NCBI GenBank assembly: GCA_964520785.1
Contig: CAZFQG010000008.1
Location: forward strand, 1 to 63,522
Source: CAZFQG01 sp964520785
Lineage (GTDB): Bacteria > Planctomycetota > Planctomycetia > Pirellulales > Thermoguttaceae
DNA: 63,522 bases
Direction: 5' to 3'
Shown here piece after piece: positions 36,777 to 46,034 of the stretch. Within the stretch, counting starts at the first letter, position 1. The number at the start of each line of letters is the position of its first letter. Under the pieces are notes generated by a model. That model made no database searches, was not told where the DNA came from, and saw only the letters and a program-made list of their open reading frames with translations. Both the position numbers and the translations under genes were made by a program.

Positions 36777-36788
36777 GTGAGTTCTCAC
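36777..36788. promoter_or_regulatory. Second TetR operator, between tetR and ubiA
   Basis: GTGAGTTCTCAC is a near-perfect inverted repeat, GTGAG-TT-CTCAC, matching the core of the site upstream of the TetR gene (GTGAGTACTCAC). It overlaps the TetR stop and lies about 60 bases before the UbiA start, well placed to control an internal promoter of the lipid-like operon. Confidence 0.55.
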
Positions 36789-37378
36789 CTCTGGCGCAAC
36801 AGGTTGGCTCCGATGTCTTGGAGCAGGGACCGGCGCTCGCCGTCGGAGGTCAAGTCCAGGTGCCGAATGATCGTGGTCATCGTCCCCAGGCCGATGAAGG
36901 CCCAGGCGGAAACGGGGGTCGGCGGGGCGTCGTCCGCTCCGGTCGCCGCGCGATACCGCGCAATGTGCTCGACTAGGAACGCGTGAATCCGGTGATACAT
37001 CCGCCGGAGGGCCTCTCGGATTTCCGGGTCGTCGGCCTCGCTCAGGCACGTAAAGACAATGCTGTAACTCCCGAATTCTCCAAAGTGCTTCGACTCGTAT
37101 TCCAGGAGTTTCTCGATGCTTGTCGGATCCGGTACCAGGCCCGGATCCTCGGCGAGTTGTTTTTCCCAGATGTTTAAGAGGCGGTCGCACACGAACTCCA
37201 GGACGTCGACGAGCATCGCCTTCTTTCCCGGCCACAACCGGTAGAGGATGGCCTCCTGCGTCCGGCACCGCTTGGCCAGTTCCGCCGTCGTCGCGCGGCG
37301 AAACCCCAGTTCCGTAAACGCGGCGGCGAGTACCGGGCGAAGTTCGCGGCGTTTAAGTTCCTTGCGGTCGGGCTTCAT
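36785..37378 (-). CDS. TetR/AcrR-family transcriptional repressor
   Basis: A 197-residue regulator. The N-terminal helix-turn-helix shows the family pattern AAAFTELGFRRATTAELAKRC then EAILYRLWPGKKAML (about residues 18-60), followed by an all-helical ligand-binding domain. It heads the minus-strand operon, about 65 bases before UbiA. A 14-base perfect palindrome at 37434-37447, about 55 bases upstream of its start, and a related palindrome at its own stop codon are the probable operators. So it should repress itself and the operon, with an operon product or precursor as likely inducer. No GGAGG precedes the start; the spacing to AGATCT suggests weak initiation. Confidence 0.85.
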   Translation of the reverse strand: MKPDRKELKRRELRPVLAAAFTELGFRRATTAELAKRCRTQEAILYRLWPGKKAMLVDVLEFVCDRLLNIWEKQLAEDPGLVPDPTSIEKLLEYESKHFGEFGSYSIVFTCLSEADDPEIREALRRMYHRIHAFLVEHIARYRAATGADDAPPTPVSAWAFIGLGTMTTIIRHLDLTSDGERRSLLQDIGANLLRQR

Positions 37379-37433
37379 GGAGATCTTTTCCGAATTCTAG
37401 CGACTGATCTACCGAGTAATCCAGAAGAATGTT

Positions 37434-37447
37434 AGTGAGTACTCACT
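37434..37447. promoter_or_regulatory. TetR operator upstream of tetR
   Basis: AGTGAGTACTCACT is a perfect 14-base palindrome, and the flanking bases (TTA before, TAA after) extend the near-symmetry to about 19 bases. This is the size and form of TetR-family operators. Its core recurs once in the operon at 36777-36788. Confidence 0.65.
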
Positions 37448-37664
37448 TAATATTATCGGTTGTAGCGGTTTTGTCAACGCGGGGTCTCATATAAGTATTT
37501 TATACGTAATAAAGAATAAAATAATATACTAAAAGCAGTGACACCTCCCGCTGCTTGCCGGTAGCCGTGTGTCCTGTTTCTGGCAGTTGGCTGAAAAAGC
37601 CGGTATGATTGTGGGCATCAATCGCTTGCCATCGTTGTTTCCGAACCGAGAAAGTGATCCCGCG

Positions 37665-39059
37665 ATGCGATATTCTTCTTTATTTGCCGGGCCCCTCGCC
37701 GTCCTCCTCTTCGCCTTCTCGCAACCTCTCGCCGCCGCACCCCCCAACATCCTGCTCATCGTCTCAGACGATCAGGGATACCACGATCTGGGATCTTGTG
37801 GCAACGACACGATACTCACGCCCAACTTGGACCGACTGGCCGAGCAGGGAGTCCGATTGACCAGCTTTTACGTGACCTGGCCCGCCTGTACCCCATCGAG
37901 AGGAAGCCTGCTCACCGGACGCTACCCACAGCGGAATGGGACGTACGACATGTTCCGCAACGACGTCTGCGATTTCGGCGTGAAGTTGGATGCGCACCGG
38001 TATGCCGTCTCGTGGGAAAACGTCGGAGGGATGGATACTCGCGAAATACTGCTTCCGGCCGTATTGAAGCGGGCGGGCTACGTTTCCGGCATTTTCGGCA
38101 AGTGGGACCTGGGGCAGCTCAAGCGATTCTTGCCTCCGGCCCGCGGGTTCGATGACTTTTACGGTTTCGCCAACACCGGAATCGATTATTTCACGCACGA
38201 GCGCTACGGCGTCCCCTCCATGCGCCGGGGAAACGATCTGACCGAGGAAGACAAGGGAAGGTACTGCACGGACCTCTTTGCGCGCGAGGCGCTGCGATTT
38301 CTGGATGAGAACGCGGATCAGCCGTGGTTTCTCTACGTACCATTCAACGCGCCGCATGGGGCTTCGAACCTCGATCCCGACATCCGCGGCAAGGCCCAGG
38401 CGGTACCCGAGTATCTCTCGATGTACCCCGAGCCGAAGGGCGAACGTGAGCGGCACAAGACGGTGTACCGGGCGTGCGTTACCCACATGGACGCGGCGAT
38501 CGGCAAGATTCTCGATCGGATCGACGCGATGGGTCAGGCGGCAAACACGCTGGTAATCTTTCTATCCGACAACGGCGGATACGGCCTCTCCGATAACGGA
38601 CCGTTACGCGGGCGGAAATCCCAGTTGTTCGAAGGGGGGATCCGCGTTCCATGCATCGTCCGCTGGCCGGACAGGCTCCCCAAGGGACACGTCAGTGACG
38701 AATTTCTGACCGCGCTGGAGGTCTTTCCGACCATCACCGCCGCGGCGGGCGTCCCCTTACCGGATGATACGATCCTGGACGGATTTGACATGTTCCCGGT
38801 TCTCAAAGCGGAGTCCCCCTCTCCACGAAGGGAGATGTTCTGGAGGCGCCGTGGAGATACGGCGGCCCGGGTGGAGAATTGGAAATGGGTCGATTCCTCG
38901 AAAGGAACCGGCCTTTTCGACCTGGAGACCGACATCGGTGAGTCGCGGGATATTTCGGAAGAACGCCCCGATGTACTCAAGATGGTCGAATCGCGATTCC
39001 AAGCTTGGATGAAAGCAATGGAAGAGGCGGAACCACGTGGCCCGTTTCGAGATTACTGA
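37665..39059 (+). CDS. Secreted sulfatase (formylglycine type)
   Basis: A 464-residue exported sulfatase. The ATG at 37665 begins a signal peptide (MRYSSLFAGPLAVLLFAFSQPLAA). The mature N-terminus has the metal-binding NILLIVSDDQGYHDLG, and the modification site CTPSRGSLLTGRYP carries the Cys that becomes formylglycine. Further metal-site residues lie in LSDNGGYGLSDNGPLRG. It would remove sulfate esters from polysaccharides in the periplasm or outside; planctomycetes carry many such genes, and the exact glycan cannot be read from sequence. No modifying enzyme is encoded nearby. The upstream 280 bases are AT-rich and divergent from TetR. Confidence 0.93.
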   Translation: MRYSSLFAGPLAVLLFAFSQPLAAAPPNILLIVSDDQGYHDLGSCGNDTILTPNLDRLAEQGVRLTSFYVTWPACTPSRGSLLTGRYPQRNGTYDMFRNDVCDFGVKLDAHRYAVSWENVGGMDTREILLPAVLKRAGYVSGIFGKWDLGQLKRFLPPARGFDDFYGFANTGIDYFTHERYGVPSMRRGNDLTEEDKGRYCTDLFAREALRFLDENADQPWFLYVPFNAPHGASNLDPDIRGKAQAVPEYLSMYPEPKGERERHKTVYRACVTHMDAAIGKILDRIDAMGQAANTLVIFLSDNGGYGLSDNGPLRGRKSQLFEGGIRVPCIVRWPDRLPKGHVSDEFLTALEVFPTITAAAGVPLPDDTILDGFDMFPVLKAESPSPRREMFWRRRGDTAARVENWKWVDSSKGTGLFDLETDIGESRDISEERPDVLKMVESRFQAWMKAMEEAEPRGPFRDY

Positions 39060-39155
39060 GCATTTGAGTCAAGGCAAAACCGCCTGCTTCGTGCGAATTT
39101 GTCGTGCCCGGCTGTTTCGGGTGATACCAAGGCGTTGCTCGCTTTCCAATATTTG

Positions 39156-39184
39156 TTGAAGCCCGACGAATCCCTCTTTATAAT
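39156..39184 (+). promoter_or_regulatory. Sigma70-type promoter of the 630-aa protein gene
   Basis: TTGAAG (39156-39161) and a perfect TATAAT (39179-39184) are separated by 17 bases, giving a leader of about 135 bases before the start at 39328. Best-matching -10 box among the promoters I noted. Confidence 0.62.
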
Positions 39185-39327
39185 ACAACCGTTGGTGCGG
39201 CGCCGTTTCACCGCTAGAAGGCGGTCCGGGCGCCTCGGCGGACTTGGAAGGCGTCTTTCGCGTTCTTGAGTTTCGAACGGATTGAGTGGTTTTCTTATCC
39301 CCAGACGGGAGAAAGGGAGTAGTTGCG

Positions 39328-41220
39328 ATGCAAGCGGCCCCAGCTCCGGGAATCATGCAAATCGTAGTCCTTCTGCAGGCACTTTTTGGAATGGGCGGCG
39401 GGCAAGCACCCATCGGAATGCCTCCGCTGCCGGAGAAAGCCATCGTCTCGCGGGTGGCGCCGGAGGAATGCCTGTTCTACATGAGCCTGGCGGGAACGGC
39501 GAGGGCCGATTCGGCCTCGACGAACAAGACGGAACAGCTTCTGGCACAGCCGGAAGTGCAAGCATTCATGGCATCGCTCGATTCGGCCGTCCGCGGCGTC
39601 ATCGAGAAAAACGCCGCCGGCACGGTGGAAGCCCAAGACGCGATGCATGCATACGCATTGTTCAAGGCTTTTCTAACACGCCCATGGTGCGCGTTCGTTT
39701 CGGAATTCGACGTCACCGGGAACGGTCCGCTTGTGGTCAAGGGAGGAATGCTCCTTTATTTGGGCGACGCCGAGGAGGACTTCAAATCTCATCTGGAGGT
39801 CCTTCTCGCGAAGGCGAAGTCGGGTGACATTACGTCCGTCAGCGTCGCCGGAAAGGAATTCTCGCGAGCCGAGAGCGACGACGGACTGACGCTGACCTGG
39901 GGTTTCCAAAAGGGCATATTCGTTGCCGGACTGGGTGACGGATCGGTCGAGGCGATGCCCGAGCGAATCGGGACGCGGGTTCCGTCGTGGCTGGCGGAGT
40001 TGAAGCGGCAACTGCCTGTCGCGCGTCCTTCGATGGTGACATTCGCGAACCTGACCGCGATGCGGGAGAAGCTCTTCGCCGCGATGGCGACGGACGCCCC
40101 GGCGGAATCCGAAACGGCGAGGAAGGTCGTCGCGACGCTGGGTCTGGACAAGGTGAAATCGTTCAAGGCGGTTTCGGGGATGGACGCGGACGGAATGGTC
40201 GAAAAGTCGCTCATCGAAACGGAGGGACCTCTCCCGGGACCCCTGGCGGCGGTCTTCGGTGGAAAGCTCGCCTCCGCGGATTTGGACCCGATTCCCGACG
40301 ATGCGGTGACGGCCGTCGCTATTAGGATAAACGCGACGGAGCTGTTTAAAGCGCTCCGCGAGACGGCCGAGGCGGTCCAGCCCGGGACGAGCGCGAAGAT
40401 CAAGGAAGAGGGTGCCAAGACGGTTGCCCTGGCCGGGTTCCAATCCTTCGAAGACGCACTGGCCACGCTCGGTGAAACCTGGACCTTCTCCAACTCTTCG
40501 ACCGATCCCGAATCTCCCTACGGGGGGGTCATTCTGACCGTGGAAGTGAAGGAGGAGTTCTCGCGCATCCAGCAGATGGTCGAAGCGCTACTGATGATGA
40601 TCAGCGCGAACGAGGGCGCGCCCAAACTGGTGAAAGTCCAAGTCGCCGGCATGGAAATTTCCACCCTTGAGGTTCCGAGTATCGGCCCGGGGGCGCCGAT
40701 TACGCCGTGCTGGTGCGTCAAGGAGGGAAGGCTCGTCGTCGCCATGTGCCAAGCAGGCATGGAAAAGGCGTTGTCGCGCGCCAGCAGCGGCAGCCGGATT
40801 GCCCAGGTCCCGCGGATCGCCGATGCCTTGGCCGGAGACACCCCGCCGAGCATCCTGATCTACTCCGACACGAAAGCGTCGGTGGAAACGGTCTATCCCC
40901 GACTTCCGGCGCTTTTGGCCGAAGCGGCGCTCGCCGGCGGCGAAACGGGGATAGATCCGTCGGCGTTGAAACTCCCTCGGATGTCGACGTTATTGCCTTA
41001 CGCTCAGCCGACGGTCATTTTGGCGAGCGACACCCCATCAGGAATCCAAGTCGAGCAGTACGCGACGATGCCGGGCTTCAGTTCCGCGGCCGCGGTTCCC
41101 ATCGTGGCCGCGGTGCTCCTCCCGGCCGTTGACGCCGGCAGAAAAGCGGCCGAAGAGGCTGCCCAACGCGCCACTGGGAGCGAATCGCCGGGACCCTTTC
41201 CGCCAGGCGCTTTTGAGTAG
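39328..41220 (+). CDS. Unknown 630-aa exported protein
   Basis: I do not recognise this protein with certainty. The ATG at 39328 has AGGGAG upstream; a second ATG at 39355 starts a hydrophobic stretch (MQIVVLLQALFGM) that could be a signal or anchor. The body is a repetitive alpha/beta chain with blocks such as PEECLFYMSLAGTAR, GVILTVEVKEEFSRIQQ and SDTPSGIQVEQYATMPGF. The C-terminus carries a hydrophobic stretch (FSSAAAVPIVAAVLLPAVDA) and a polar end with PFPPGAFE. Its layout resembles planctomycete proteins of DUF3352-like type, but that is a weak impression. It has its own strong promoter and is convergent with the PQQ propeller gene. Confidence 0.72.
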   Translation: MQAAPAPGIMQIVVLLQALFGMGGGQAPIGMPPLPEKAIVSRVAPEECLFYMSLAGTARADSASTNKTEQLLAQPEVQAFMASLDSAVRGVIEKNAAGTVEAQDAMHAYALFKAFLTRPWCAFVSEFDVTGNGPLVVKGGMLLYLGDAEEDFKSHLEVLLAKAKSGDITSVSVAGKEFSRAESDDGLTLTWGFQKGIFVAGLGDGSVEAMPERIGTRVPSWLAELKRQLPVARPSMVTFANLTAMREKLFAAMATDAPAESETARKVVATLGLDKVKSFKAVSGMDADGMVEKSLIETEGPLPGPLAAVFGGKLASADLDPIPDDAVTAVAIRINATELFKALRETAEAVQPGTSAKIKEEGAKTVALAGFQSFEDALATLGETWTFSNSSTDPESPYGGVILTVEVKEEFSRIQQMVEALLMMISANEGAPKLVKVQVAGMEISTLEVPSIGPGAPITPCWCVKEGRLVVAMCQAGMEKALSRASSGSRIAQVPRIADALAGDTPPSILIYSDTKASVETVYPRLPALLAEAALAGGETGIDPSALKLPRMSTLLPYAQPTVILASDTPSGIQVEQYATMPGFSSAAAVPIVAAVLLPAVDAGRKAAEEAAQRATGSESPGPFPPGAFE

Positions 41221-41336
41221 CCGAATAACGGTTCCGGGATAAGCAAGCACGCTTCATGGTGGACGAAACCGCCGCTTCACGGACCGGGCGCCACCGAGCC
41301 GGACGTTCGCGGCCGGAGGAATACGAGCCGGACATT

Positions 41337-44300
41337 CTACTTCGCGCCCAGGCGGACGACTTCGCCGCGCTCCAGCGCGACGAACGCGCGTCCGGCCGAA
41401 TCGACCGCCAGGCCGTCCCGGACGACCGGGCCGCCGAGCCGTTCATGCCAGAGCGGTTTGCCGTCGTCCATGCCGATCGCGCCGATGACGGACTCCGCCG
41501 GATCGGCCCCGGCGTGGCCGGCGGCGAGGAGCAGCGCGTTCGAAATGGCAAAGCCGTTGAAGCGGTAGCCTGCGTCGAACTCCCACACCTTCTCCTGGTT
41601 CCGCCGTGGGCGGAACTGGGCGCCCCAGCGGGAAATCGGTTGAATCGTCCGGAAGTCGCCTTGGGGAACGGCCGGCAGCAGCGCCAGACGCCCATGCTGG
41701 CTTCCCTCGTATGTAACGTCGTACACCAGCCACCGCCCATCGGGCAGCATCTGGTTCAAGGGAGAATACCGCCCGTACTCGGGGAAATAGGCCGAAAAGG
41801 CCGTATGGTAGACGGAACGGGGCAGGTCGAACGGTTCGTTCAGGCACCGGCCGCCAGCCAGGTCGTAGCGTGCCACCTCGTGGACACCTCCTCCCAGAAA
41901 CCGCAGCTCGCCCTCGGCGATTGCAAGCGGCCCTTGCAAGCTCACGCCGTGGTCGGCCTTCTCGGAAGTGGTGCCGGAGCGGTCGTTATACCACCGGATT
42001 GTCCCGGTCGCCGCGTCGAGAGCGGCCACGTGCGTTCCGTCGTAATGGGCGATTCCGGCCGCCGCGTAGACGGTGCCGTCCTGCACCACCACCCCGCCGG
42101 CAACCGGCCAGGTGGAAATGAGCTTGCCGTAGACGGGGATCCACCGCTCGGCCGGGGCGAGGCGGAATGTCCAGAGCGGCCGCCCCGTCGCCGCCTCGAA
42201 GGCGTAGACCCGGCCATCCGCCGAACCGGCGAAAAGCCGACCGGCTTCAATCGCCGGCGGAAAAAAGATCGGGCCGCCGGTGCGCGCCTTCCAGGCGAGC
42301 GTCCCATCCTCCGCCCGAACCGCCATGATCGCCCCGCTACGGTCACCGAAGAAGACGAGCCCTCCGGCCGTCACCGGCGCCGTAGGAGTCGCGCCGGACG
42401 GAAGCTCGAACCGCCACAGCCGCGTCGCGGTCGTCGGTAGGGGGGCGTTCGTCATGCACGTCCGCGCGTTATCCGCCATATACGTCGGCCAATCTCCCTC
42501 GCGAATCTCCAGGGGTGCAACGTCGGTTCCCTCCGCGTGTGCCGTCAATCGCGAGTCATCGGCGCCGAAGTGGAAATCGAAATCTCCCGCCGGCGCGAGA
42601 CAAATGTGCCCGTAGAGCGAAAGCTGGCAGCCGCACATCCAGGGGCCCCAATAGAGATGCCCGTCCGAGACGATCACCCCGTCCTGGCAGGCGGGCCGCA
42701 TCGGGGCGATGTGATGGACCTCCTTCTTCTCCACGGCGAAACGGACCGTGCCACCGGTGGCACGGTAGAAAATGCTGTCGATGGTGCCGGTCGCTCGGGT
42801 ACAGGCGCGGCGCATGGGCATTCGCCCAAGGACGTCGCCGGTGGCGTAGTCGAAGATGACCCCGGTTTCCGGAACGTCGTCGCGGCGCATCTGGGGCCCG
42901 GCCGCGTAGAGGCCGTCGTCACGGAGGACGAGCTGGTAATTGCCCTCGTCCTTCTGCCAGAGGAGCCGCCCGTCGCGAGTGCTTGCGGCCACCAGCCGCG
43001 GCCGTTGCGGTCCGGCGAAGTATATCCCCGAGGCATTGCATTTGACGTATGCGGTCGTCGAGTAGCCCTGGACGTAGTCCTGAGCCCGGCCGTCCGGGCC
43101 GATCGCATTGATCAAGTCCGCGTCGGAGTTCTTCCACCGGACTTCGCCGCCGGCCGCGTCGAGGCAACCGAGAAACTTTCCAGGCGCGTAGAAGTAAATC
43201 CGGCCGTCGCCCATGCAGACGCCGCGGCTGTCGACGTACTCTTCTTCGCGGTGGCTCCAGAGAAGTTTCTTCGTCTCGGGGTCGATCGCGACGAATGTCC
43301 GGCCGAAGCCGAAGTTCGTCTTGGGGTCGGCGTATTCGTGCCCCTGCCAAAGCCCCCACGGCCAGTGGCCCAGGCCGGGCGTCTCGGACCGTTGCGTCGA
43401 AATGGCGACCTCGGGACCGCCCACCAGCGCATAGAGGACGCCGTCGACCAGGGCCGTCCATTTCCATACCGTGCCGTCGGCGATGCCGTCCGGGACGACG
43501 ATCTCGTCGCGGACCTCTCCGGTTGCCGCGTCGATCAGTTTGCAGGAATGGTCATCCGCCACATAGAGCGTCTCCGGCGTGGCGATCATCGTGTTCCGGT
43601 GGATCATGAACCCTTCGGAAAGGGGCCGCTGCCAGAGAATCGCGCCGTTGAAGCCGTTGGAGCAGATGAGCGTGTTGAGCATCGCGTTCTGGTTCGCCTT
43701 GTGCGCGAGGTGCCCGAACGCGCGGAAGACCCGGCCTCCCGCCGCGGCGGAGGTCGCCGGCATGGGGCAGAACAGGGGCTCCGCCAGGAACTGCGTCAGG
43801 TACGGGGCTCTCGCGAGCTGGTCGGTCGATTGTGGATTGTTGTCGGGGCCGTGGAAGAAGTGGCTCCACGAATCGGTCCCTTCCGGAAACGGCTTGACGA
43901 GCCGCCGGCCGAGAGCGACGGCCGCGCCCCCCGGATGCAGCACCCGCAGGAGTTCCCGGTCGGGGATATTCCCGGCCGCGGAGGCGGAGACGGTGATTGA
44001 TCCAGCCAGATTGCCGGCCAGATGAATCCGCGAGTAATCCCCTTCGTCGACGAAAACCCGGCGTCCCAGCAGCTTCGCCGCCTCGGCCGCCTCGCGAACG
44101 GCAGCCGTTTCCTCGCGGCTGGGGGACTGGAAGTAGACGAGCCGATCGTCGCGGCGGGCCGGTTCGAGGAGGGAAGAGACATCCGCGAGGTTCTCTAACC
44201 CGAGGACGACGTGGATGCCACTTTGTGGCGCAGTCTTCTCGGTGCCGTAAACGGGATTATCCCCCATGGCAGGGGAGTTGCCGTTTGGCGCACAGATTAA

Positions 44301-44366
44301 TCCCAGCGCCGCGAAGACCAGCAGAACCTCCGACGTAACCACGTGACAAATACACTTTCGAAACAT
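41337..44366 (-). CDS. PQQ-like beta-propeller protein with degenerate methyltransferase-like N-terminus
   Basis: A 1009-residue exported protein. AGGAGTAGG precedes the ATG at 44366, and a signal peptide follows. Residues ~45-165 (HVVLGLENLADVSSL, then DRELLRVLHPGGAAVALG) resemble the end of a class I methyltransferase fold but lack the SAM-binding glycine loop, so this part is probably structural. The rest is a PQQ-like propeller with repeats of the type VDVSAG/ARTGKLLWxxR, for example IDPETKKLLWSHREE, LVAASTRDGRLLWQKDE, AVRAEDGTLAWKARTGG and ALDAATGTIRWYNDR. No PQQ cofactor site is obvious; BamB/YfgL-like propellers also look like this. Planctomycetes carry many of these proteins with unknown partners. 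Confidence 0.84.
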   Translation of the reverse strand: MFRKCICHVVTSEVLLVFAALGLICAPNGNSPAMGDNPVYGTEKTAPQSGIHVVLGLENLADVSSLLEPARRDDRLVYFQSPSREETAAVREAAEAAKLLGRRVFVDEGDYSRIHLAGNLAGSITVSASAAGNIPDRELLRVLHPGGAAVALGRRLVKPFPEGTDSWSHFFHGPDNNPQSTDQLARAPYLTQFLAEPLFCPMPATSAAAGGRVFRAFGHLAHKANQNAMLNTLICSNGFNGAILWQRPLSEGFMIHRNTMIATPETLYVADDHSCKLIDAATGEVRDEIVVPDGIADGTVWKWTALVDGVLYALVGGPEVAISTQRSETPGLGHWPWGLWQGHEYADPKTNFGFGRTFVAIDPETKKLLWSHREEEYVDSRGVCMGDGRIYFYAPGKFLGCLDAAGGEVRWKNSDADLINAIGPDGRAQDYVQGYSTTAYVKCNASGIYFAGPQRPRLVAASTRDGRLLWQKDEGNYQLVLRDDGLYAAGPQMRRDDVPETGVIFDYATGDVLGRMPMRRACTRATGTIDSIFYRATGGTVRFAVEKKEVHHIAPMRPACQDGVIVSDGHLYWGPWMCGCQLSLYGHICLAPAGDFDFHFGADDSRLTAHAEGTDVAPLEIREGDWPTYMADNARTCMTNAPLPTTATRLWRFELPSGATPTAPVTAGGLVFFGDRSGAIMAVRAEDGTLAWKARTGGPIFFPPAIEAGRLFAGSADGRVYAFEAATGRPLWTFRLAPAERWIPVYGKLISTWPVAGGVVVQDGTVYAAAGIAHYDGTHVAALDAATGTIRWYNDRSGTTSEKADHGVSLQGPLAIAEGELRFLGGGVHEVARYDLAGGRCLNEPFDLPRSVYHTAFSAYFPEYGRYSPLNQMLPDGRWLVYDVTYEGSQHGRLALLPAVPQGDFRTIQPISRWGAQFRPRRNQEKVWEFDAGYRFNGFAISNALLLAAGHAGADPAESVIGAIGMDDGKPLWHERLGGPVVRDGLAVDSAGRAFVALERGEVVRLGAK

Positions 44367-44681
44367 CGCACCTACTCCTCTTGATCGCGCAGATTAGGGA
44401 ATGACCACGAGAACTCATCGTAGCAGAATGCCGCGCCCACGTCCAGATGTCCGCGTGTTCTCCTCGCGACCGCTGTTTTCTCGAAACACGAAAGCGGATA
44501 ACGCGGCGCAGGTTCTTCTGTAGTCACGAAACTTTCCCCGTCGGCCATTGAACCGGGTGAGACGGGCTGTAAAGAGGGTCCGCTCCGGGGTATGATTTAT
44601 GGTCAAGGACGCCCGCGGCGTTGCGCGAATATTTCAGCCGCGTCGTCCGTCCAAGCGTTCAAACGCCTTTCGATAGCTTCC
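44367..44681. other. Divergent intergenic region
   Basis: About 315 bases between the divergent PQQ-propeller and glycosyltransferase starts. I see no gene. TATGAT at 44591-44596 is a possible -10 box for the glycosyltransferase, but the -35 is poor. Confidence 0.45.
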
Positions 44682-46034
44682 ATGTCCGAATCCACTCCAC
44701 TGCGAATTCTCCACCTCATCTCCGGCGCCGGCGGAATGTATTGCGGGAGTTGTATGCACGGCGGTACACTCGCCTCGGCGCTTTGCCGCGCAGGGCACGA
44801 CGTCGTGCTCCAGCCGCTGTATACGCCGGTGCGGACCGATGGAGAGAATCTGAGTCGGCCGCGGATCGCCTTCGGCGGGCTGAACGTCTTTTTGCAGCAA
44901 AAGTTCGCGGTATTCCGCAAGACGCCCCGGGGGGTAGATCGGCTTCTGGATAATGCGTTGTTACTGCGGTGGTTGAGCCGGTGGAGTGGAAGAACGAACG
45001 CGACGGACCTCGGGGCGCTGACCGTTTCCATGCTCCGGGGGCCCTCCGGCCGGCAGGCGAAGGAACTCGAGAAGCTGCTGGATCAGCTCGCGGCGGAACC
45101 CCCGCCGGACATCGTCCATCTGTCGAATGCCCTGTTGACCGGGCTGGCCGGACCGATCCGCCGCCGACTGGGCGTCCCTGTCGTCGTCAGTCTTACCGGA
45201 GAAGACGGTTTCCTGCAAAGCCTCCCGTCACCATACAAAGAGGAAGCGTGCCGTGAATTGATCCGCTGCGCGGCGGACGTCGATTCGTTCGTGTCTTTGA
45301 CGGACTACTTCGCCAGGCACATGAGCGATACGTTCCGGATTCCGCGCGAAAGAATTCACGTGATTCCCCCCGGAATCCACCTGTCCGGTTATCCGGCGGA
45401 ACCGAAGGCGCCCCGCTTTCGCGCCGCGGAGGCGGATCATGATGAATTCCGCGTCGGATACTTCTCCCGGGTGTGCCGCGACAAGGGGCTGCACGTGTTG
45501 ATCGACGCCGTGGAACGGATCGTCAGCGAGGACCCGGCGCGGCGGATCCGTCTCGACGCGGCCGGGTATCTCGCGCCGGAAGATCACGGCTACCTTCGCG
45601 AAATCAATCGCCGCTGCCAAGGGTCGCGTCTTGCCGGCCGGTTCCATTACGTCGGTTCGCCCGATCGGCGGGGGAAAATCGCCTTTCTCCGCGCCGCCGA
45701 CGTCATTTGTCTCCCTTCCGTTCTCCCTGAAAGCAAAGGACTCATCGCCTTGGAGGCCTGGGCCGCCGGGACCCCGGTCGTCGCCCCGCGGCAGGGGGCC
45801 TTTCCCGAATTGGCGGAGGAAACCGGCGCCGGGACGCTATACACCCCGGGAAACGCGTCCGATTTGGCAGAAGCCCTCCGCGCACTGATTTCCGAGCCGT
45901 GCCTGGTGGCGGAGATGGGCCGACGAGGGTGGCAAGCCCTTCGCGAGCACTATGATGACATGCTGATGGCGCGGCGGACAATCGAGCTGTATCGCGGCGT
46001 TCTGCGGAAAAGCCGTCGCCGAGAACCGTCCTAA
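44682..46034 (+). CDS. GT4-family glycosyltransferase
   Basis: A 450-residue GT-B glycosyltransferase. I use the ATG at 44682, which gives the typical N-terminus LRILHLISGAGGMYCGSCMHGG; the Shine-Dalgarno is weak. The C-terminal Rossmann half shows FRVGYFSRVCRDKGLHVLID, and the donor-binding E-x7-E motif is in LPESKGLIALEAWAAGTPVVA. It would transfer a sugar from a nucleotide-activated donor to a cytoplasmic or membrane-bound acceptor. The MYCGSCMHG stretch is characteristic of a planctomycete GT4 subgroup; the acceptor is unknown. The stop overlaps the convergent DUF2271-like gene stop by four bases. Confidence 0.88.
   Translation: MSESTPLRILHLISGAGGMYCGSCMHGGTLASALCRAGHDVVLQPLYTPVRTDGENLSRPRIAFGGLNVFLQQKFAVFRKTPRGVDRLLDNALLLRWLSRWSGRTNATDLGALTVSMLRGPSGRQAKELEKLLDQLAAEPPPDIVHLSNALLTGLAGPIRRRLGVPVVVSLTGEDGFLQSLPSPYKEEACRELIRCAADVDSFVSLTDYFARHMSDTFRIPRERIHVIPPGIHLSGYPAEPKAPRFRAAEADHDEFRVGYFSRVCRDKGLHVLIDAVERIVSEDPARRIRLDAAGYLAPEDHGYLREINRRCQGSRLAGRFHYVGSPDRRGKIAFLRAADVICLPSVLPESKGLIALEAWAAGTPVVAPRQGAFPELAEETGAGTLYTPGNASDLAEALRALISEPCLVAEMGRRGWQALREHYDDMLMARRTIELYRGVLRKSRRREPS

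Noticed and set aside
41256..44000. Plus-strand frames of 394 and 487 codons over the PQQ-propeller gene
   Set aside because: Antisense shadows; the minus-strand frame has a signal peptide and clear propeller repeats.
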